The notes: a model not told the origin generated them from the sequence alone. Positions 26,190 through 35,591 are shown, counted from the first letter of the stretch. The stretch: DNA of 64,000 nt from Arthrobacter sp. SLBN-100 (GCF_006715305.1 NZ_VFMY01000001.1:992001-1056000); one strand, 5' to 3'. Translations and numbers: made by a program.

Positions 26190-27413
26190 TCAGGGCTGCA
26201 GCCGGTGCGGCGCTTCCACCAGCGAACGGACCACGCTTCCGGCGGCACCCAGCAGCGCCCCGCCCTCGCCGACGGCCGCGGTGGTGATGTGCTCCGGCAG
26301 TATCTTTCCGGGTGCGTACCTGGCCAGGCTTTCGACCAGCGACGGCCGGAGCCACCGTTCCAGGACAGCGAAGTGTCCGCCGAGCACCACTGCCCCGATA
26401 TTTACCACCCGGGCCGTGGATGCCACCGCCACCCCGAGCGACCTTCCTGCGCGCTCAACGGCGCGCAACGCATCCGGCTTTTCGTCGGCGAGCGCGGCCA
26501 CCAGCGCGGACATGCTCTCCGACCTCACCTTGCCCGCGATGCCCGCAGCAGCGAAGATGGCGTCCTGCCCGGCGATGGTCTCCAAACAGCCCGTTCCGCC
26601 ACATGAACAGCGGCTGCCCTCGGGGTCCACCACAATATGCCCCACTTCTCCGGCATGGCCTTCCGGACCGGTAAAGAGCTCCGATCCAATGACCAGCCCG
26701 CCACCTACACCCACCTCGCCTGACAGGTAGAGGAAGTCATGCCTCTCGGCGGGCCCGCGGGCCAGTTCAGCAAGGGCGGCCGCGTTGGCCTCATTGAAGA
26801 GCGTGACACCCAACGGCAGGCCGGGAAGCAGAGGGCCCAGGTCGAGTTTGATGTCCAGCCAGCCGAGGTTGGGGGCGGCAATGACAGTGGAGTTGCCGGC
26901 ATCCACAAGTCCGGGAACCGCAAGTCCTCCCCCGAGGACCTCCACCCCCTTTCCCATGGCCGCCATCCGCACCTCAGTGGCCAGGGCAGCGAGGGCGGCC
27001 ATGACCGGGGCACTTTCACTGTCGCGGTTATCCCGCTCACGGATCTCCTGGGCCACAACCGCCCCGGAAAGGTCTGTCACGCCCGCGGCGATGTAGTCCA
27101 CGTTAATTTCCATGCCTATAACGCCGCGGGCGGGGTTCAGCGCCAGCCCCACTCCCGGCCGGCCGCGTTCCCCCTGGGGGTTGAGTCCTATTTCCCGCAA
27201 GATGCCGGCGTCGAGAAGGTCCAGGACGATGCTCGATACGGAAGCTTTGGTCAGCCCCGTAGACGCCGCAATCTGCGCCCGTGTCAGATGGGACCCTGGC
27301 GGGGACTGTGCAACCCTCCCCAGCACCAGGGCGAGGTTGCTCCTGCGCACGTCGCCCATGTTTCCGGGCGTCCCTGCGTCGGACAGCGCAGGTGCTGCTG
27401 CAGTGTAGGTCAT
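26190..27413 (-). CDS. xylR: ROK family transcriptional repressor (XylR-type)
   Basis: From the ATG at 27413, behind GGGGAGG, the 407-residue protein has an N-terminal winged helix (RRSNLALVLGRVAQSPPGSHLTRAQIAASTGLTKASVSSIVLDLLDAGIL). A ROK sugar-binding domain follows with the zinc motif CSCGGTGCLE and the GEVGVGGGLV and GHAGEVGHIVVDPEG signatures. It is divergent from xylA-xylB, which is the classic arrangement for a xylose-responsive repressor. The open frame continues far upstream antisense to xylA, but that part is not coding. Confidence 0.93.
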   Translation of the reverse strand: MTYTAAAPALSDAGTPGNMGDVRRSNLALVLGRVAQSPPGSHLTRAQIAASTGLTKASVSSIVLDLLDAGILREIGLNPQGERGRPGVGLALNPARGVIGMEINVDYIAAGVTDLSGAVVAQEIRERDNRDSESAPVMAALAALATEVRMAAMGKGVEVLGGGLAVPGLVDAGNSTVIAAPNLGWLDIKLDLGPLLPGLPLGVTLFNEANAAALAELARGPAERHDFLYLSGEVGVGGGLVIGSELFTGPEGHAGEVGHIVVDPEGSRCSCGGTGCLETIAGQDAIFAAAGIAGKVRSESMSALVAALADEKPDALRAVERAGRSLGVAVASTARVVNIGAVVLGGHFAVLERWLRPSLVESLARYAPGKILPEHITTAAVGEGGALLGAAGSVVRSLVEAPHRLQP

Positions 27414-27460
27414 GGCCGGCCTCCCCGGATAAACCGGGCCTCCTGAAATGCCCGTCGCTA

Positions 27461-27490
27461 TTGACCCTAGCCTAGTCACGCTTATATAGT
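27461..27490 (+). promoter_or_regulatory. Predicted xylA promoter
   Basis: TTGACC at 27461-27466 and TATAGT at 27485-27490 form a -35/-10 pair with an 18-base spacer, about 60 bases upstream of the xylA ATG. Confidence 0.6.
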
Positions 27491-27505
27491 TCAAGCGATA
27501 AACTA
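27487..27505. promoter_or_regulatory. Candidate XylR operator over the xylA -10 region
   Basis: TAGTTCAAGCGATAAACTA is an imperfect 19-bp palindrome: arms TAGTT and AACTA, with an internal CA/TA near-match. It overlaps the predicted -10 and transcription start, where a repressor would block xylA. A CGCCC-GGGCG mini-hairpin follows at 27509-27525 in the leader. Confidence 0.6.
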
Positions 27506-27548
27506 ACTCGCCCAAAACTCGGGCGTACACCGACTGCAAGGACGCATC

Positions 27549-28736
27549 ATGACTCTTTCCCCCACCCCCGCTGACAAGTTCACTTTTGGTCTTTGGACTG
27601 TTGGCTGGACCGGCGCTGACCCGTTCGGTGTCGCCACCCGTGCAGCCCTGGATCCGGTGGAAGCCGTGCACCGCCTCGCTGAGCTCGGCGCGTACGGCAT
27701 CACGTTCCATGACAACGACCTGGTCCCGTTCGATGCCACCGCCTCGGAGCGGGAGCTGATCCTGAAGAACTTCAAGGCAGCCCTGGCCGAGACCGGCCTG
27801 AAGGTCCCCATGGTGACCACCAACCTGTTCAGCCACCCGGTCTTCAAGGACGGCGGCTTCACCTCCAACGACCGCTCCATCCGCCGCTTCGCCCTGTCCA
27901 AGGTGCTGCGCAACATCGACTCCGCCGCCGAGTTCGGCGCCGAGACGTTCGTGATGTGGGGCGGCCGCGAAGGCTCCGAATACGACGGGTCCAAAGACCT
28001 CGCCGCCGCGCTGGACCGGATGAAGGAAGGCGTGGACACCGCCGCGGCCTACATCAAGGACAAGGGCTACAACCTGCGCATCGCCCTGGAGCCCAAGCCC
28101 AACGAACCCCGGGGTGACATCTTCCTGCCCACCGTCGGCCACGGCCTGGCCTTCATCGCCCAGCTCGAACACGGCGACATCGTGGGCCTGAACCCCGAAA
28201 CCGGGCACGAGCAGATGGCCGGGCTGAACTTCACCCACGGCATCGCCCAGGCCCTCTGGTCCGGCAAGCTCTTCCACATCGACCTCAACGGCCAGCGCGG
28301 CATCAAATACGACCAGGACCTCGTCTTCGGCCACGGCGACCTGACCAGCGCGTTCTTCACCGTGGACCTGCTCGAAAACGGCTTCCCCAACGGCGGCCCC
28401 CGCTACGAAGGCCCGCGCCACTTCGACTACAAGCCCTCCCGCACCGACGGCTACGACGGCGTCTGGGAATCCGCCAAAGCCAACATGGCCACCTACCTGC
28501 TGCTCAAGGAACGCGCCCTGGCCTTCCGCGCCGACCCCGAAGTCCAGGCCGCCCTCACCGCCTCAGGCGTCGGCGAACTCGGCGAACCCACCCTCGCCGC
28601 CGGCGAAAGCACCGCTGACCTGCTCACAGACACCACCGCGTTCGAGAACTTCGACGCCGACAAGGCCGCCGAGCGCTCCTTCGCGTTCGTCCGCCTCAAC
28701 CAGCTCGCCATCGAACACCTCCTCAACGCCCGCTGA
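27549..28736 (+). CDS. xylA: Xylose isomerase
   Basis: Converts D-xylose to D-xylulose using two divalent metal ions. The 395-residue TIM-barrel protein is of the class I actinobacterial (Streptomyces/Arthrobacter) kind: [26 protein letters not shown] with the catalytic His, [37 protein letters not shown] and [17 protein letters not shown] contain the metal ligands. AAGGA precedes the ATG. xylB follows two bases after the stop, so the two form an operon. Confidence 0.98.
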   Translation: MTLSPTPADKFTFGLWTVGWTGADPFGVATRAALDPVEAVHRLAELGAYGITFHDNDLVPFDATASERELILKNFKAALAETGLKVPMVTTNLFSHPVFKDGGFTSNDRSIRRFALSKVLRNIDSAAEFGAETFVMWGGREGSEYDGSKDLAAALDRMKEGVDTAAAYIKDKGYNLRIALEPKPNEPRGDIFLPTVGHGLAFIAQLEHGDIVGLNPETGHEQMAGLNFTHGIAQALWSGKLFHIDLNGQRGIKYDQDLVFGHGDLTSAFFTVDLLENGFPNGGPRYEGPRHFDYKPSRTDGYDGVWESAKANMATYLLLKERALAFRADPEVQAALTASGVGELGEPTLAAGESTADLLTDTTAFENFDADKAAERSFAFVRLNQLAIEHLLNAR

Positions 28737-28738
28737 CC

Positions 28739-30157
28739 ATGGCGCTGGTAGCAGGCATCGACAGCTCCACCCAGTCCTGCAAAGTAGTGATCCGCGACGC
28801 GGACACAGGAGCTCTTATCCGCCAGGGCAGGGCCAGCCATCCGGACGGTTCGGAAATCCACCCGGACCACTGGTGGGACGCGCTGCAGGAAGCGATACAG
28901 CAGGCGGGCGGGCTGTCCGACGTGGCAGCGGTCTCCGTGGGCGGACAGCAGCACGGCATGGTCTGCCTGGACAGCGATGGCCAGGTCATCCGGCCCGCAC
29001 TGCTGTGGAATGACACGCGAAGCGCCGGCGCCGCCGAGGACCTCATCAGGACCGCGGGCGACGGCGACGCTGCCGCCGGTGCCCGCTACTGGGCCGGGGC
29101 CACCGGCACCGTCCCCGTGGCGTCGCTGACGCTGACCAAGCTGCACTGGCTGGCCGCCAATGAACCGGAGAACGCGGCGAAGGTTGCGGCAGTCTGCCTG
29201 CCGCATGACTGGCTGACGTGGCGGCTGATGGGCCACGGCCCAGGGAGCAGCCCGGGTAACCTCGAGGCCCTGGCCACCGACCGTTCGGACGCCTCCGGGA
29301 CAGGCTATTATTCCGCGGCGGCAGGCACCTACCTGCCCGGGGTCCTGGAGTCCTCGCTGGGGCATGTTCCGCTGCTGCCCGAGGTATTGGGCCCGCTGGA
29401 CGTTGCCGGCAAGACCCCGGACGCCGTCCTCCTGGCGGCCGGTGCCGGGGACAACGCTGCGGCGGCGCTGGGTGTGGGTGCCGGCGTCGGGGATGTGGTG
29501 ATGTCCCTCGGCACCTCCGGAACGGTCTTTGCCGTCTCCAATACGCCGGCAGCCGATCAGTCGGGCCTGGTGGCAGGGTTCGCCGATGCGTCCGGAAATT
29601 ACCTGCCGCTCGTGTGCACCCTCAACGCCACCCGCGTTTTTGACGCCACCGCCGCCCTGCTGGACGTCAGTCTCGCCGAGTTCAGTGAGCTGGCGCTGTC
29701 CGCCGAGCCCGGCGCGGGGGGCCTTACCCTCGTGCCCTATTTCGACGGCGAACGCACACCGAACCTGCCGGACGCCACCGGGTCCCTGCATGGCATCACC
29801 CGCGCCAATTACACGCCCGCGAACCTGGCGCGTGCCGCCGTCGAGGGCGTGGTCTGCTCGCTGGCGGACGGGCTGGCCGCCCTGCAGGAACAGGGCGTGG
29901 AGGCGAGGCGGATCATCCTGGTGGGCGGCGGGGCGCAGTCCGCCGCCGTTCAGTCGGCAGCGGCCCAGCTGTTAGGAATCAAGGTCACCGTGCCCCGGCC
30001 CGGTGAATACGTGGCCGACGGCGCAGCCCGCCAGGCCGCGGCGGCACTCACCGGCCAATTTCCGCAGTGGTCGCTGGACGCCGTCGATATTCCTGCCGGG
30101 AAGGACGACGGCGGTGTGCTGGCACGTTATCGCCGGTTCGCCGCCATGTATGCCTAG
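28739..30157 (+). CDS. xylB: Xylulokinase
   Basis: FGGY-family kinase phosphorylating D-xylulose to xylulose 5-phosphate, which enters the pentose phosphate pathway. The 472 residues begin [22 protein letters not shown] (phosphate-1 motif). They include [34 protein letters not shown] and the C-terminal FGGY-type stretch [27 protein letters not shown]. The start is two bases after the xylA stop. A strong terminator follows. Confidence 0.96.
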   Translation: MALVAGIDSSTQSCKVVIRDADTGALIRQGRASHPDGSEIHPDHWWDALQEAIQQAGGLSDVAAVSVGGQQHGMVCLDSDGQVIRPALLWNDTRSAGAAEDLIRTAGDGDAAAGARYWAGATGTVPVASLTLTKLHWLAANEPENAAKVAAVCLPHDWLTWRLMGHGPGSSPGNLEALATDRSDASGTGYYSAAAGTYLPGVLESSLGHVPLLPEVLGPLDVAGKTPDAVLLAAGAGDNAAAALGVGAGVGDVVMSLGTSGTVFAVSNTPAADQSGLVAGFADASGNYLPLVCTLNATRVFDATAALLDVSLAEFSELALSAEPGAGGLTLVPYFDGERTPNLPDATGSLHGITRANYTPANLARAAVEGVVCSLADGLAALQEQGVEARRIILVGGGAQSAAVQSAAAQLLGIKVTVPRPGEYVADGAARQAAAALTGQFPQWSLDAVDIPAGKDDGGVLARYRRFAAMYA

Positions 30158-30180
30158 CATCTGCATACATTCTGCAGACG

Positions 30181-30216
30181 AAAGGACCCGGACCGCGTGC
30201 GCGGTCCGGGTCCTTT
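30181..30216 (+). terminator. Terminator of xylAB
   Basis: A 17-bp perfect stem, AAAGGACCCGGACCGCG and its complement with two bases between, lies 23 bases after the xylB stop. Confidence 0.9.
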
Positions 30217-30284
30217 CACGTGGGGCGCAGGCTCCTGGCCGCCGTGTTGGGAAAGCGTGCCAGGAGCCCGCGGTCTGAATCAGG

Positions 30285-31142
30285 TCAGGCGAACGGGAGG
30301 ACAAGCTCCGCGTAGCGCTCCTTGACTGTGGCCAGGACGGTGTTGCCGTCCGTGTCCCAGATGTCCTGATTGAAGATTTCCACCTCGATGTCACCGGCGT
30401 AGCCTGCGTCGCGCACCCAGGTGCCGATGGTGGCGAAGTCCACTACGCCGTCGCCCATGTACCCGCGGGACAGCAGCGGATCTGCGGCGATGGGCATGTT
30501 GAAGTCGCACACCTGGTAGGAGGCGATCCGGTTTTCCCGTCCCGCGCGCTCGATCTGCGCCTTCAGCTCGGGATCCCACCAGACATGGAACGTGTCGACG
30601 GCGACGCCCACCGTTGAGGCGTCGAAGGGCGCTGCGAGGTCGAGCGCCTGCCCCAGGGTGGAGATCAGGGCACGGTCCGCGGCGTACATCGGGTGCAGCG
30701 GTTCCAGGACCAGGCGGACGCCGTGTTCGGCGGCGAAGGGAACCAGGTCGGCGAGGCGGTCCGCGACGCGCCGGCGGGCCGCCACCACGTCCTTCTCCCC
30801 CGGCGCCAGGCCGCCCACCACCAGGAACAGTTCCCTGGTATCCAGGGCAACGGCCTCGAGGATGGCGGCCCGGTTGTCCGCCAGGGCAGCAGCCTGCCCC
30901 TCCGGGTCCGCAGCGGTGAGGAACCCGCCGCGGCACAGGGAGGAAACACGCAAGCCGGCGTCCTTGATCAGGCGCGCTGCCTTGTCCAGGCCGGCTTCCT
31001 CCACGCGGTCCCGCCATGGCCCGATTGAGGGGATGCCGGCGTTGACGCAGCCGTCGACGACCTGGGCGAGGGTCCATTTTTTGGTGGTGGCGCTGTTGAT
31101 GGAGAGGCGCGAGAAAGCGGACGTCCCTGAAATGATTGTCAT
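30285..31142 (-). CDS. Sugar phosphate isomerase/epimerase family protein (AP-endonuclease-2 TIM barrel)
   Basis: The 285-residue TIM barrel has metal-binding segments of the xylose-isomerase-like family: VRLVLEPLHPMYAADRALISTLGQALDL, VGVAVDTFHVWWDPEL, QVCDFNMPIAAD and GYAGDIEVEIFNQDIWD. Members isomerise, epimerise, dehydrate or beta-eliminate sugars, so the reaction is open. Its ATG overlaps the stop of the DUF993 gene by four bases, making it the third gene of the LacI-linked operon. Confidence 0.88.
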   Translation of the reverse strand: MTIISGTSAFSRLSINSATTKKWTLAQVVDGCVNAGIPSIGPWRDRVEEAGLDKAARLIKDAGLRVSSLCRGGFLTAADPEGQAAALADNRAAILEAVALDTRELFLVVGGLAPGEKDVVAARRRVADRLADLVPFAAEHGVRLVLEPLHPMYAADRALISTLGQALDLAAPFDASTVGVAVDTFHVWWDPELKAQIERAGRENRIASYQVCDFNMPIAADPLLSRGYMGDGVVDFATIGTWVRDAGYAGDIEVEIFNQDIWDTDGNTVLATVKERYAELVLPFA

Positions 31143-32353
31143 ACCCCCACCCCGTTGATGCGCAAGTAGTCGGACATCCGGAAGGCAGCCAGTGCGGGAT
31201 CACGCAACAGTCCGGCCTGGTCCGCCAGTTCGAAGGTCTTAGCCAAGTGGCACACCGAACGGCCGGAGTGCAGGCCGCCCACCATCTGGAAGCCCTGCTG
31301 CTTGCCGTTGAGCCAGGACATAAAAGCGATCCCGGTCTTGTAGTAGAACGTGGGGGCGCTGAAGATGTGCTTGCCCAGTTCGCGGGTGGAGTCCAGGATT
31401 TCGCGGGCCCTGGCGGTGTTGCCGGCGTCGTAGTTCTGCAGGGCCACCGAAGCGGCGGGGTAGATGGCCGCAAAGATGCCCAGCAGCGCGTCCGAGTGGT
31501 GGCTGCCGTCGCCGTCGATCAGTTCCGGGTAGTTGAAGTCGTCGCCGGTGTAGAGCCGGACGCTTTCGGGCAGGGCAGCGCGCAGGGCCACTTCATGGCT
31601 GGCGTCGAGCAGCGAGACTTTGACGCCGTCCACCTTGGCGGCGTTGTCCTTGATGAGGCCAAGGAAGGTCTCCGTGGCCGCTGCGACGTCATCCGAACCC
31701 CAATACCCGGCGAGGGCGGGATCGAACATGGTGCCCAGCCAGTGGAGGATCACGGGTTGGTCCACCTCCTGCAGCAGCGCGGAGTACACCTTCAGGTAGT
31801 CTTCCGGCCCGCTGGCAACCTTGGCCAGGGCGCGCGAGGCCATAATGATGACCTTGGGTCCGGCCTCGGTGATGACGGCTATCTGCTCGCGGTATGCCTC
31901 GAGGACGGCCTTGAGTCCGGCTTCGCCGGCAGGCAGGGACTCGATGTCCAGCTGGTCCGTGCCCGCCCCGCAGGACACGAGGTCGCGGACCGACTTGCCG
32001 GCCGTGGCCGCGCTGCCGGCCGAAACCACTGAAGCGGCCTCCACTCCGGTGCGCTTGATGAGCTGCTGGGTGGCTGCCCAGTCAAGGCCCATACCGCGCT
32101 GGGCAGTGTCCATGGCATCGGCGACACCGAGGCCGTAGGACCACAGCTCATGGCGGTAGGCCATGGTGGCTTCCCAGTCGAGCCGGGCGGGCGCGCCGGG
32201 GGTGTTGTCCGCGAGCACCTCGGGGATCACGTGGGCTGCGGCATAGGCGCGGCGCGCTGTGAGCGGGGCGGTGGGACGGGCCCACGACGTGCCGCCCTGA
32301 AGCCGGTATTCCCGGGTGCCGCCGTCGTGCGAGGGAAGGATGAGTGAGGTCAT
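31139..32353 (-). CDS. DUF993 family protein (dihydrodipicolinate-synthase-like TIM barrel)
   Basis: The 404-residue protein matches the actinobacterial DUF993 family: SHDGGTREYRLQGG, ANVIPEVLADNTPG-like, DWEATMAYRHELWSYGLGVADAMDTAQRGMGLDW, QPVILHWLGTMFDPALAGYWGS, VKVSLLDASHE and RLYTGDDFNYPELIDGDG. The lysine in VKVSLLD could be the Schiff-base lysine of class I aldolases such as DapA (inference). Its ATG shares one base with the upstream oxidoreductase stop, and its own stop overlaps the next gene. No experimentally known reaction comes to mind. Confidence 0.88.
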   Translation of the reverse strand: MTSLILPSHDGGTREYRLQGGTSWARPTAPLTARRAYAAAHVIPEVLADNTPGAPARLDWEATMAYRHELWSYGLGVADAMDTAQRGMGLDWAATQQLIKRTGVEAASVVSAGSAATAGKSVRDLVSCGAGTDQLDIESLPAGEAGLKAVLEAYREQIAVITEAGPKVIIMASRALAKVASGPEDYLKVYSALLQEVDQPVILHWLGTMFDPALAGYWGSDDVAAATETFLGLIKDNAAKVDGVKVSLLDASHEVALRAALPESVRLYTGDDFNYPELIDGDGSHHSDALLGIFAAIYPAASVALQNYDAGNTARAREILDSTRELGKHIFSAPTFYYKTGIAFMSWLNGKQQGFQMVGGLHSGRSVCHLAKTFELADQAGLLRDPALAAFRMSDYLRINGVGV

Positions 32354-33522
32354 TAGAGGGTGATCTCCGGGATGTCGATGGTGCGGCGCTCGTCGTTGGA
32401 CTGCAGGCCGAGCTCGGCGAGCTGGACGCCGCGGGCAGCGGACAACAGGCCGAAGCGGTGCTCCCGGCCGGCGACGACATCGCGGAGGAACTCCTCCCAC
32501 TGCAGCTTGAAGCCGTTGTCCAGCTCAGCGTTGGCCGGGACTTCCTGCCACTGGTCACGGAAGGATTCCGTGACGGGCAGGTCCGGGTTCCAGACCGGCT
32601 TGGGGGTGTGGGCGCGCTGCTGGGCAACGCACTTGTTCAGGCCTGCGACGGCGGAGCCGTGAGTGCCATCGATCTGGAACTCCACCAGCTCGTCACGGTA
32701 AACGCGGACAGCCCAGGAGGAGTTGATCTGGCCGATGACTTCCTCGCCGGCAGGGGTTTCGAGTTCGAAGATGCCATAGGAGGCGTCATCGGCCGTGGCC
32801 TTGTATTCCTTGCCTGCTTCGTCCCAGCGGGCGGGGATGTGGGTGGCGGTCTTGGCGTTAACGCTCTTGACCTTGCCGATGATGCCCTCAAGGACGTAGT
32901 TCCAGTGGCAGAACATGTCCGTGGTCATTCCGCCGCCGTCTTCCTTGCGGTAGTTCCAGGACGGGCGCTGCGCAGCCTGGACATCGCCTTCGAAGACCCA
33001 GTAGCCGAATTCGCCGCGGATGGAAAGGATGCGGCCAAAGAAGCCTTCATCCACCAGGCGGCGGAGCTTGACCAGGCCGGGCAGGTAGAGCTTGTCGTGG
33101 ACGACGCCTGCGGTGACGCCGGATTCCTTGCCGATGCGGGCCAGGTCGATGGCTTCTTCGAGGGTTTCGGCCGTGGGCTTCTCAGTGAAGATGTGCTTGC
33201 CGGCAAGCATGGCCTTTTTCAGGGTGGCTGCCCGGAGGCTGGTCATGGAGGCATCAAAGACGATGTCAACGGTGGGATCGTTGATCACGGCATAAAGGTC
33301 GGTGCTCCACTCGGAGACCTTGTGCTTTTCGGCCAGTTCGCGGATTTTGGCTTCGTTGCGGCCCACCAGGATGGGCTCCACCTGGATGCGGGTGCCGTCT
33401 TCCAGGGTGAAGCCGCCGGCGTCCCGGATGGGGAGGATGGAGCGCAGCAGGTGCTGGCGGTAGCCCATCCGGCCGGTGATGCCGTTCATGGCGATGCGGA
33501 TTGTTTTTGTTTCGAAGCCCAT
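32353..33522 (-). CDS. Gfo/Idh/MocA family oxidoreductase
   Basis: The 389-residue NAD(P)-dependent sugar oxidoreductase starts at the ATG at 33522 behind GGAGGA. The nucleotide-binding motif is NGITGRMGYR, and the catalytic EKP motif (HIFTEKPTAETLEEA) and the downstream GVVHDKLYLPGL and GGGMTTDMFCHW segments fit the family. It is the first gene of a three-gene operon with DUF993 and a sugar isomerase, divergent from a LacI repressor. It probably oxidises a sugar or inositol-like hydroxyl; the substrate is unknown. Confidence 0.92.
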   Translation of the reverse strand: MGFETKTIRIAMNGITGRMGYRQHLLRSILPIRDAGGFTLEDGTRIQVEPILVGRNEAKIRELAEKHKVSEWSTDLYAVINDPTVDIVFDASMTSLRAATLKKAMLAGKHIFTEKPTAETLEEAIDLARIGKESGVTAGVVHDKLYLPGLVKLRRLVDEGFFGRILSIRGEFGYWVFEGDVQAAQRPSWNYRKEDGGGMTTDMFCHWNYVLEGIIGKVKSVNAKTATHIPARWDEAGKEYKATADDASYGIFELETPAGEEVIGQINSSWAVRVYRDELVEFQIDGTHGSAVAGLNKCVAQQRAHTPKPVWNPDLPVTESFRDQWQEVPANAELDNGFKLQWEEFLRDVVAGREHRFGLLSAARGVQLAELGLQSNDERRTIDIPEITL

Positions 33523-33563
33523 AAGTCCTCCACGGTGAGTGAGCAGTTTACTCAAGCTGGTCA

Positions 33564-33579
33564 GGGAAAGCGCGTTCCC
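33564..33579. promoter_or_regulatory. LacI-family operator candidate 1
   Basis: GGGAAAGCGCGTTCCC is a 16-bp near-perfect palindrome with the central CG-type symmetry of LacI/GalR operators. It lies 42 bases upstream of the oxidoreductase start, in the 172-base divergent intergenic region. Confidence 0.7.
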
Positions 33580-33611
33580 GCTACCTCAATGATGCACGCC
33601 GCCGGACCTGT

Positions 33612-33627
33612 TGGCAAGCGCTTTCCA
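33612..33627. promoter_or_regulatory. LacI-family operator candidate 2
   Basis: TGGCAAGCGCTTTCCA matches the general LacI-family operator form TGGxAAxCGxTTxCCA with one asymmetric base. Its centre is 48 bases from that of the first site, between the oxidoreductase and the lacI-type gene. The half-sites share the AAGC pattern. Confidence 0.75.
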
Positions 33628-33694
33628 GCAGGGCATTAAAACTGCCATAATGTGATCACGCTTCATGACCCTACAAAGCCGATCAGGAGACGCT

Positions 33695-34822
33695 GTGGCT
33701 GCAAGTACCCTTACCGAGGTGGCGCGGCTGGCCGGGGTATCCCCCGCCACCGCCAGCCGGGTCCTCAACGGCTCCGCGCGCAAGCCCGGGCAGGACATTG
33801 CGGACCGGGTCCGCCAGGCCGCGGACTCGCTCGGATACATCCCCAACGCACAGGCCCAGGGGCTGGCGAAGTCAAGCTCGGGACTGATCGGCCTGATCGT
33901 CCATGACATCGCGGACCCCTACTTCGCCGCCATCGCCCGCGGCGTGCAGGAGGCAGCCCGCGAGCAGCGCAGGATGGTGCTGCTTGCAACCACAGGCGGA
34001 GCCCCGGCAGAGGAAAAGGAAGCAGTTGCGGCTTTCGCAGCCCGCCGTGCGGATTCAATCGTCATCGCCGGCTCCCGCTCCTCGCAGCCGGAAAACCAGG
34101 AAGGCAACGCCGAACTGGCCGCAGAACTGGACAGGTACTGCCGCAATGGCGGACGGGTAGCTGTGGTGGGCCATCCGGTGGTGGGTGCAACGGCACCGGC
34201 GGGCTACCACGTGGTGGCCGTGCCCAACCAGGAACTGGCAGCGGCGCTGGCGGGCCAGCTCGCCTCCGGCCGGGACGGCGACTTTGTCATCATTGGCGGA
34301 CCGGAGGGACTCTTCACCTCCGACGACCGGATCCGAGGCTTCCAGGAAGGCCTGGCAGCCGCCGGGCGCAAACCGGCGGAAGTCCTGCGCACTGCCTTCA
34401 ACCGTGCCGGCGGGTACGAGGCCGGTCTCAAGCTTTCTGACATGATCAAGGCCCGCCGGTCAGAGGCCACGGATGGAGCTGCCGGCAGCAAGCTGTGCAT
34501 CTTTGCCGTCAATGACGTGATGGCCATCGGTGCCGCGGCCGCCCTTCGTTCGCAGGGGCTCCGGATCCCGCGCGATGCCACCATCGCCGGTTTTGACGAC
34601 ATCGAAACACTCCGGGATTTCCGTCCCGCACTTTCCACGGTGCGCCTGCCGCTGGAAGAGATCGGACGCCTGGCCACCCGCGCCACGGCTCCCGGCGCAG
34701 CCGGCGCTGGTGCGGACGCTGCCGATATGGACAGTGCGGGTTCCGTTGAGGAACTGCACGACGCAGGGCGGCCCATCACCGGCGAAGTCACGCTTCGGCG
34801 CAGCACAGAAATGGCCGCCTGA
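33695..34822 (+). CDS. LacI family transcriptional regulator
   Basis: The product of about 375 residues begins at the GTG at 33695, well placed after AGGAG; an ATG ten codons upstream lacks a ribosome-binding site. The LacI helix-turn-helix is STLTEVARLAGVSPATASRVLNGSARKPGQDIADRVRQAADSLGYIPNAQAQGLA. A periplasmic-binding-protein-like effector domain follows (GLIVHDIADPYFAAIARGVQEAA...FAVNDVMAIGAAAALRSQGLRIPRDATIAGFDDIE). It is expected to bind the two palindromes just upstream. The hydrolase gene follows directly. Confidence 0.93.
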   Translation: MAASTLTEVARLAGVSPATASRVLNGSARKPGQDIADRVRQAADSLGYIPNAQAQGLAKSSSGLIGLIVHDIADPYFAAIARGVQEAAREQRRMVLLATTGGAPAEEKEAVAAFAARRADSIVIAGSRSSQPENQEGNAELAAELDRYCRNGGRVAVVGHPVVGATAPAGYHVVAVPNQELAAALAGQLASGRDGDFVIIGGPEGLFTSDDRIRGFQEGLAAAGRKPAEVLRTAFNRAGGYEAGLKLSDMIKARRSEATDGAAGSKLCIFAVNDVMAIGAAAALRSQGLRIPRDATIAGFDDIETLRDFRPALSTVRLPLEEIGRLATRATAPGAAGAGADAADMDSAGSVEELHDAGRPITGEVTLRRSTEMAA

Positions 34823-34824
34823 CG

Positions 34825-35559
34825 GTGGCGCTGCAACTGACGGCAGTGCCGTCCCGCACGGGCGGTTCCGGAGACCGGCCCGCCGTCCTGGTCCTCCCCG
34901 GTGGCGGCTACGGCCGCCAGGCAGACCATGAGGCCGAGCCCGTTGCCGAATGGCTGGCAGGGCTGGGTATTCACGGTTTCGTGCTGCGCTACCGGGTTGC
35001 CCCGGACCGGCATCCGGCACCGCTCGAGGATGCGAAGCAGGCAATGCTCCGGATCCGCAGTGGTGCCCACGGACTGGCGGTCGATCCCAGGCGTGTAGGC
35101 GTACTCGGGTTTTCCGCCGGCGGACACCTAGCGGCGGCGCTGTCCACTGCAGTGGCGACCGGCAGCGCGGAACTCGACGTTCCGGAGGCAGTCCCGGACC
35201 TGACGGTGCTGTGCTACCCGGTGGTGTCGTATACCCATGCCGTGCACCAGGGTTCCGTGGACAACCTCCTGGGCGAGTCGCCGTCGGCGGACCTCCTTGC
35301 GGAACTGTCCGCGGAGCGGCAGGTCACTGCTGAAACGCCGCCCGCGTTTGTCTGGCACACGGCGGACGATGCTGCCGTGCCGGTCAGCCACAGCCTGGGC
35401 TACACCGCGGCCCTGCTCAATGCCGGCGTACCCGCCGAACTGCATGTCTTTCCCGAAGGCCGCCACGGGCTGGGCCTGGCGGACGGGCAACCCGGAGCGG
35501 ACCAGTGGCCCGCGCTCTGCTCCGGCTGGCTGGACCGCGCAGGCTGGACGGAGCCGTAG
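34825..35559 (+). CDS. Alpha/beta hydrolase (acetyl-xylan-esterase/BD-FAE-like)
   Basis: The 244-residue cytoplasmic hydrolase has the oxyanion PGGGYGRQADHEAEPVAEWL segment, the nucleophile elbow GFSAGGH, and the late acid/base region AFVWHTADDAAVPVSHS...FPEGRHGLGL. This pattern resembles small carbohydrate esterases that deacetylate xylan or other sugars. The GTG start is two bases after the LacI stop, so the two are co-translated. The location suggests it removes an ester group from the pathway's substrate (inference). Confidence 0.87.
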   Translation: MALQLTAVPSRTGGSGDRPAVLVLPGGGYGRQADHEAEPVAEWLAGLGIHGFVLRYRVAPDRHPAPLEDAKQAMLRIRSGAHGLAVDPRRVGVLGFSAGGHLAAALSTAVATGSAELDVPEAVPDLTVLCYPVVSYTHAVHQGSVDNLLGESPSADLLAELSAERQVTAETPPAFVWHTADDAAVPVSHSLGYTAALLNAGVPAELHVFPEGRHGLGLADGQPGADQWPALCSGWLDRAGWTEP

Positions 35560-35591
35560 CCCGGGCACTTCCCGCTCGCGGCAGGACCTGC

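Noticed and set aside
27414..28421. Upstream extension of the ROK reading frame into xylA
   Set aside because: The extension is antisense to xylA and the intergenic promoter; the ATG at 27413 has a strong ribosome-binding site and gives the normal family length.
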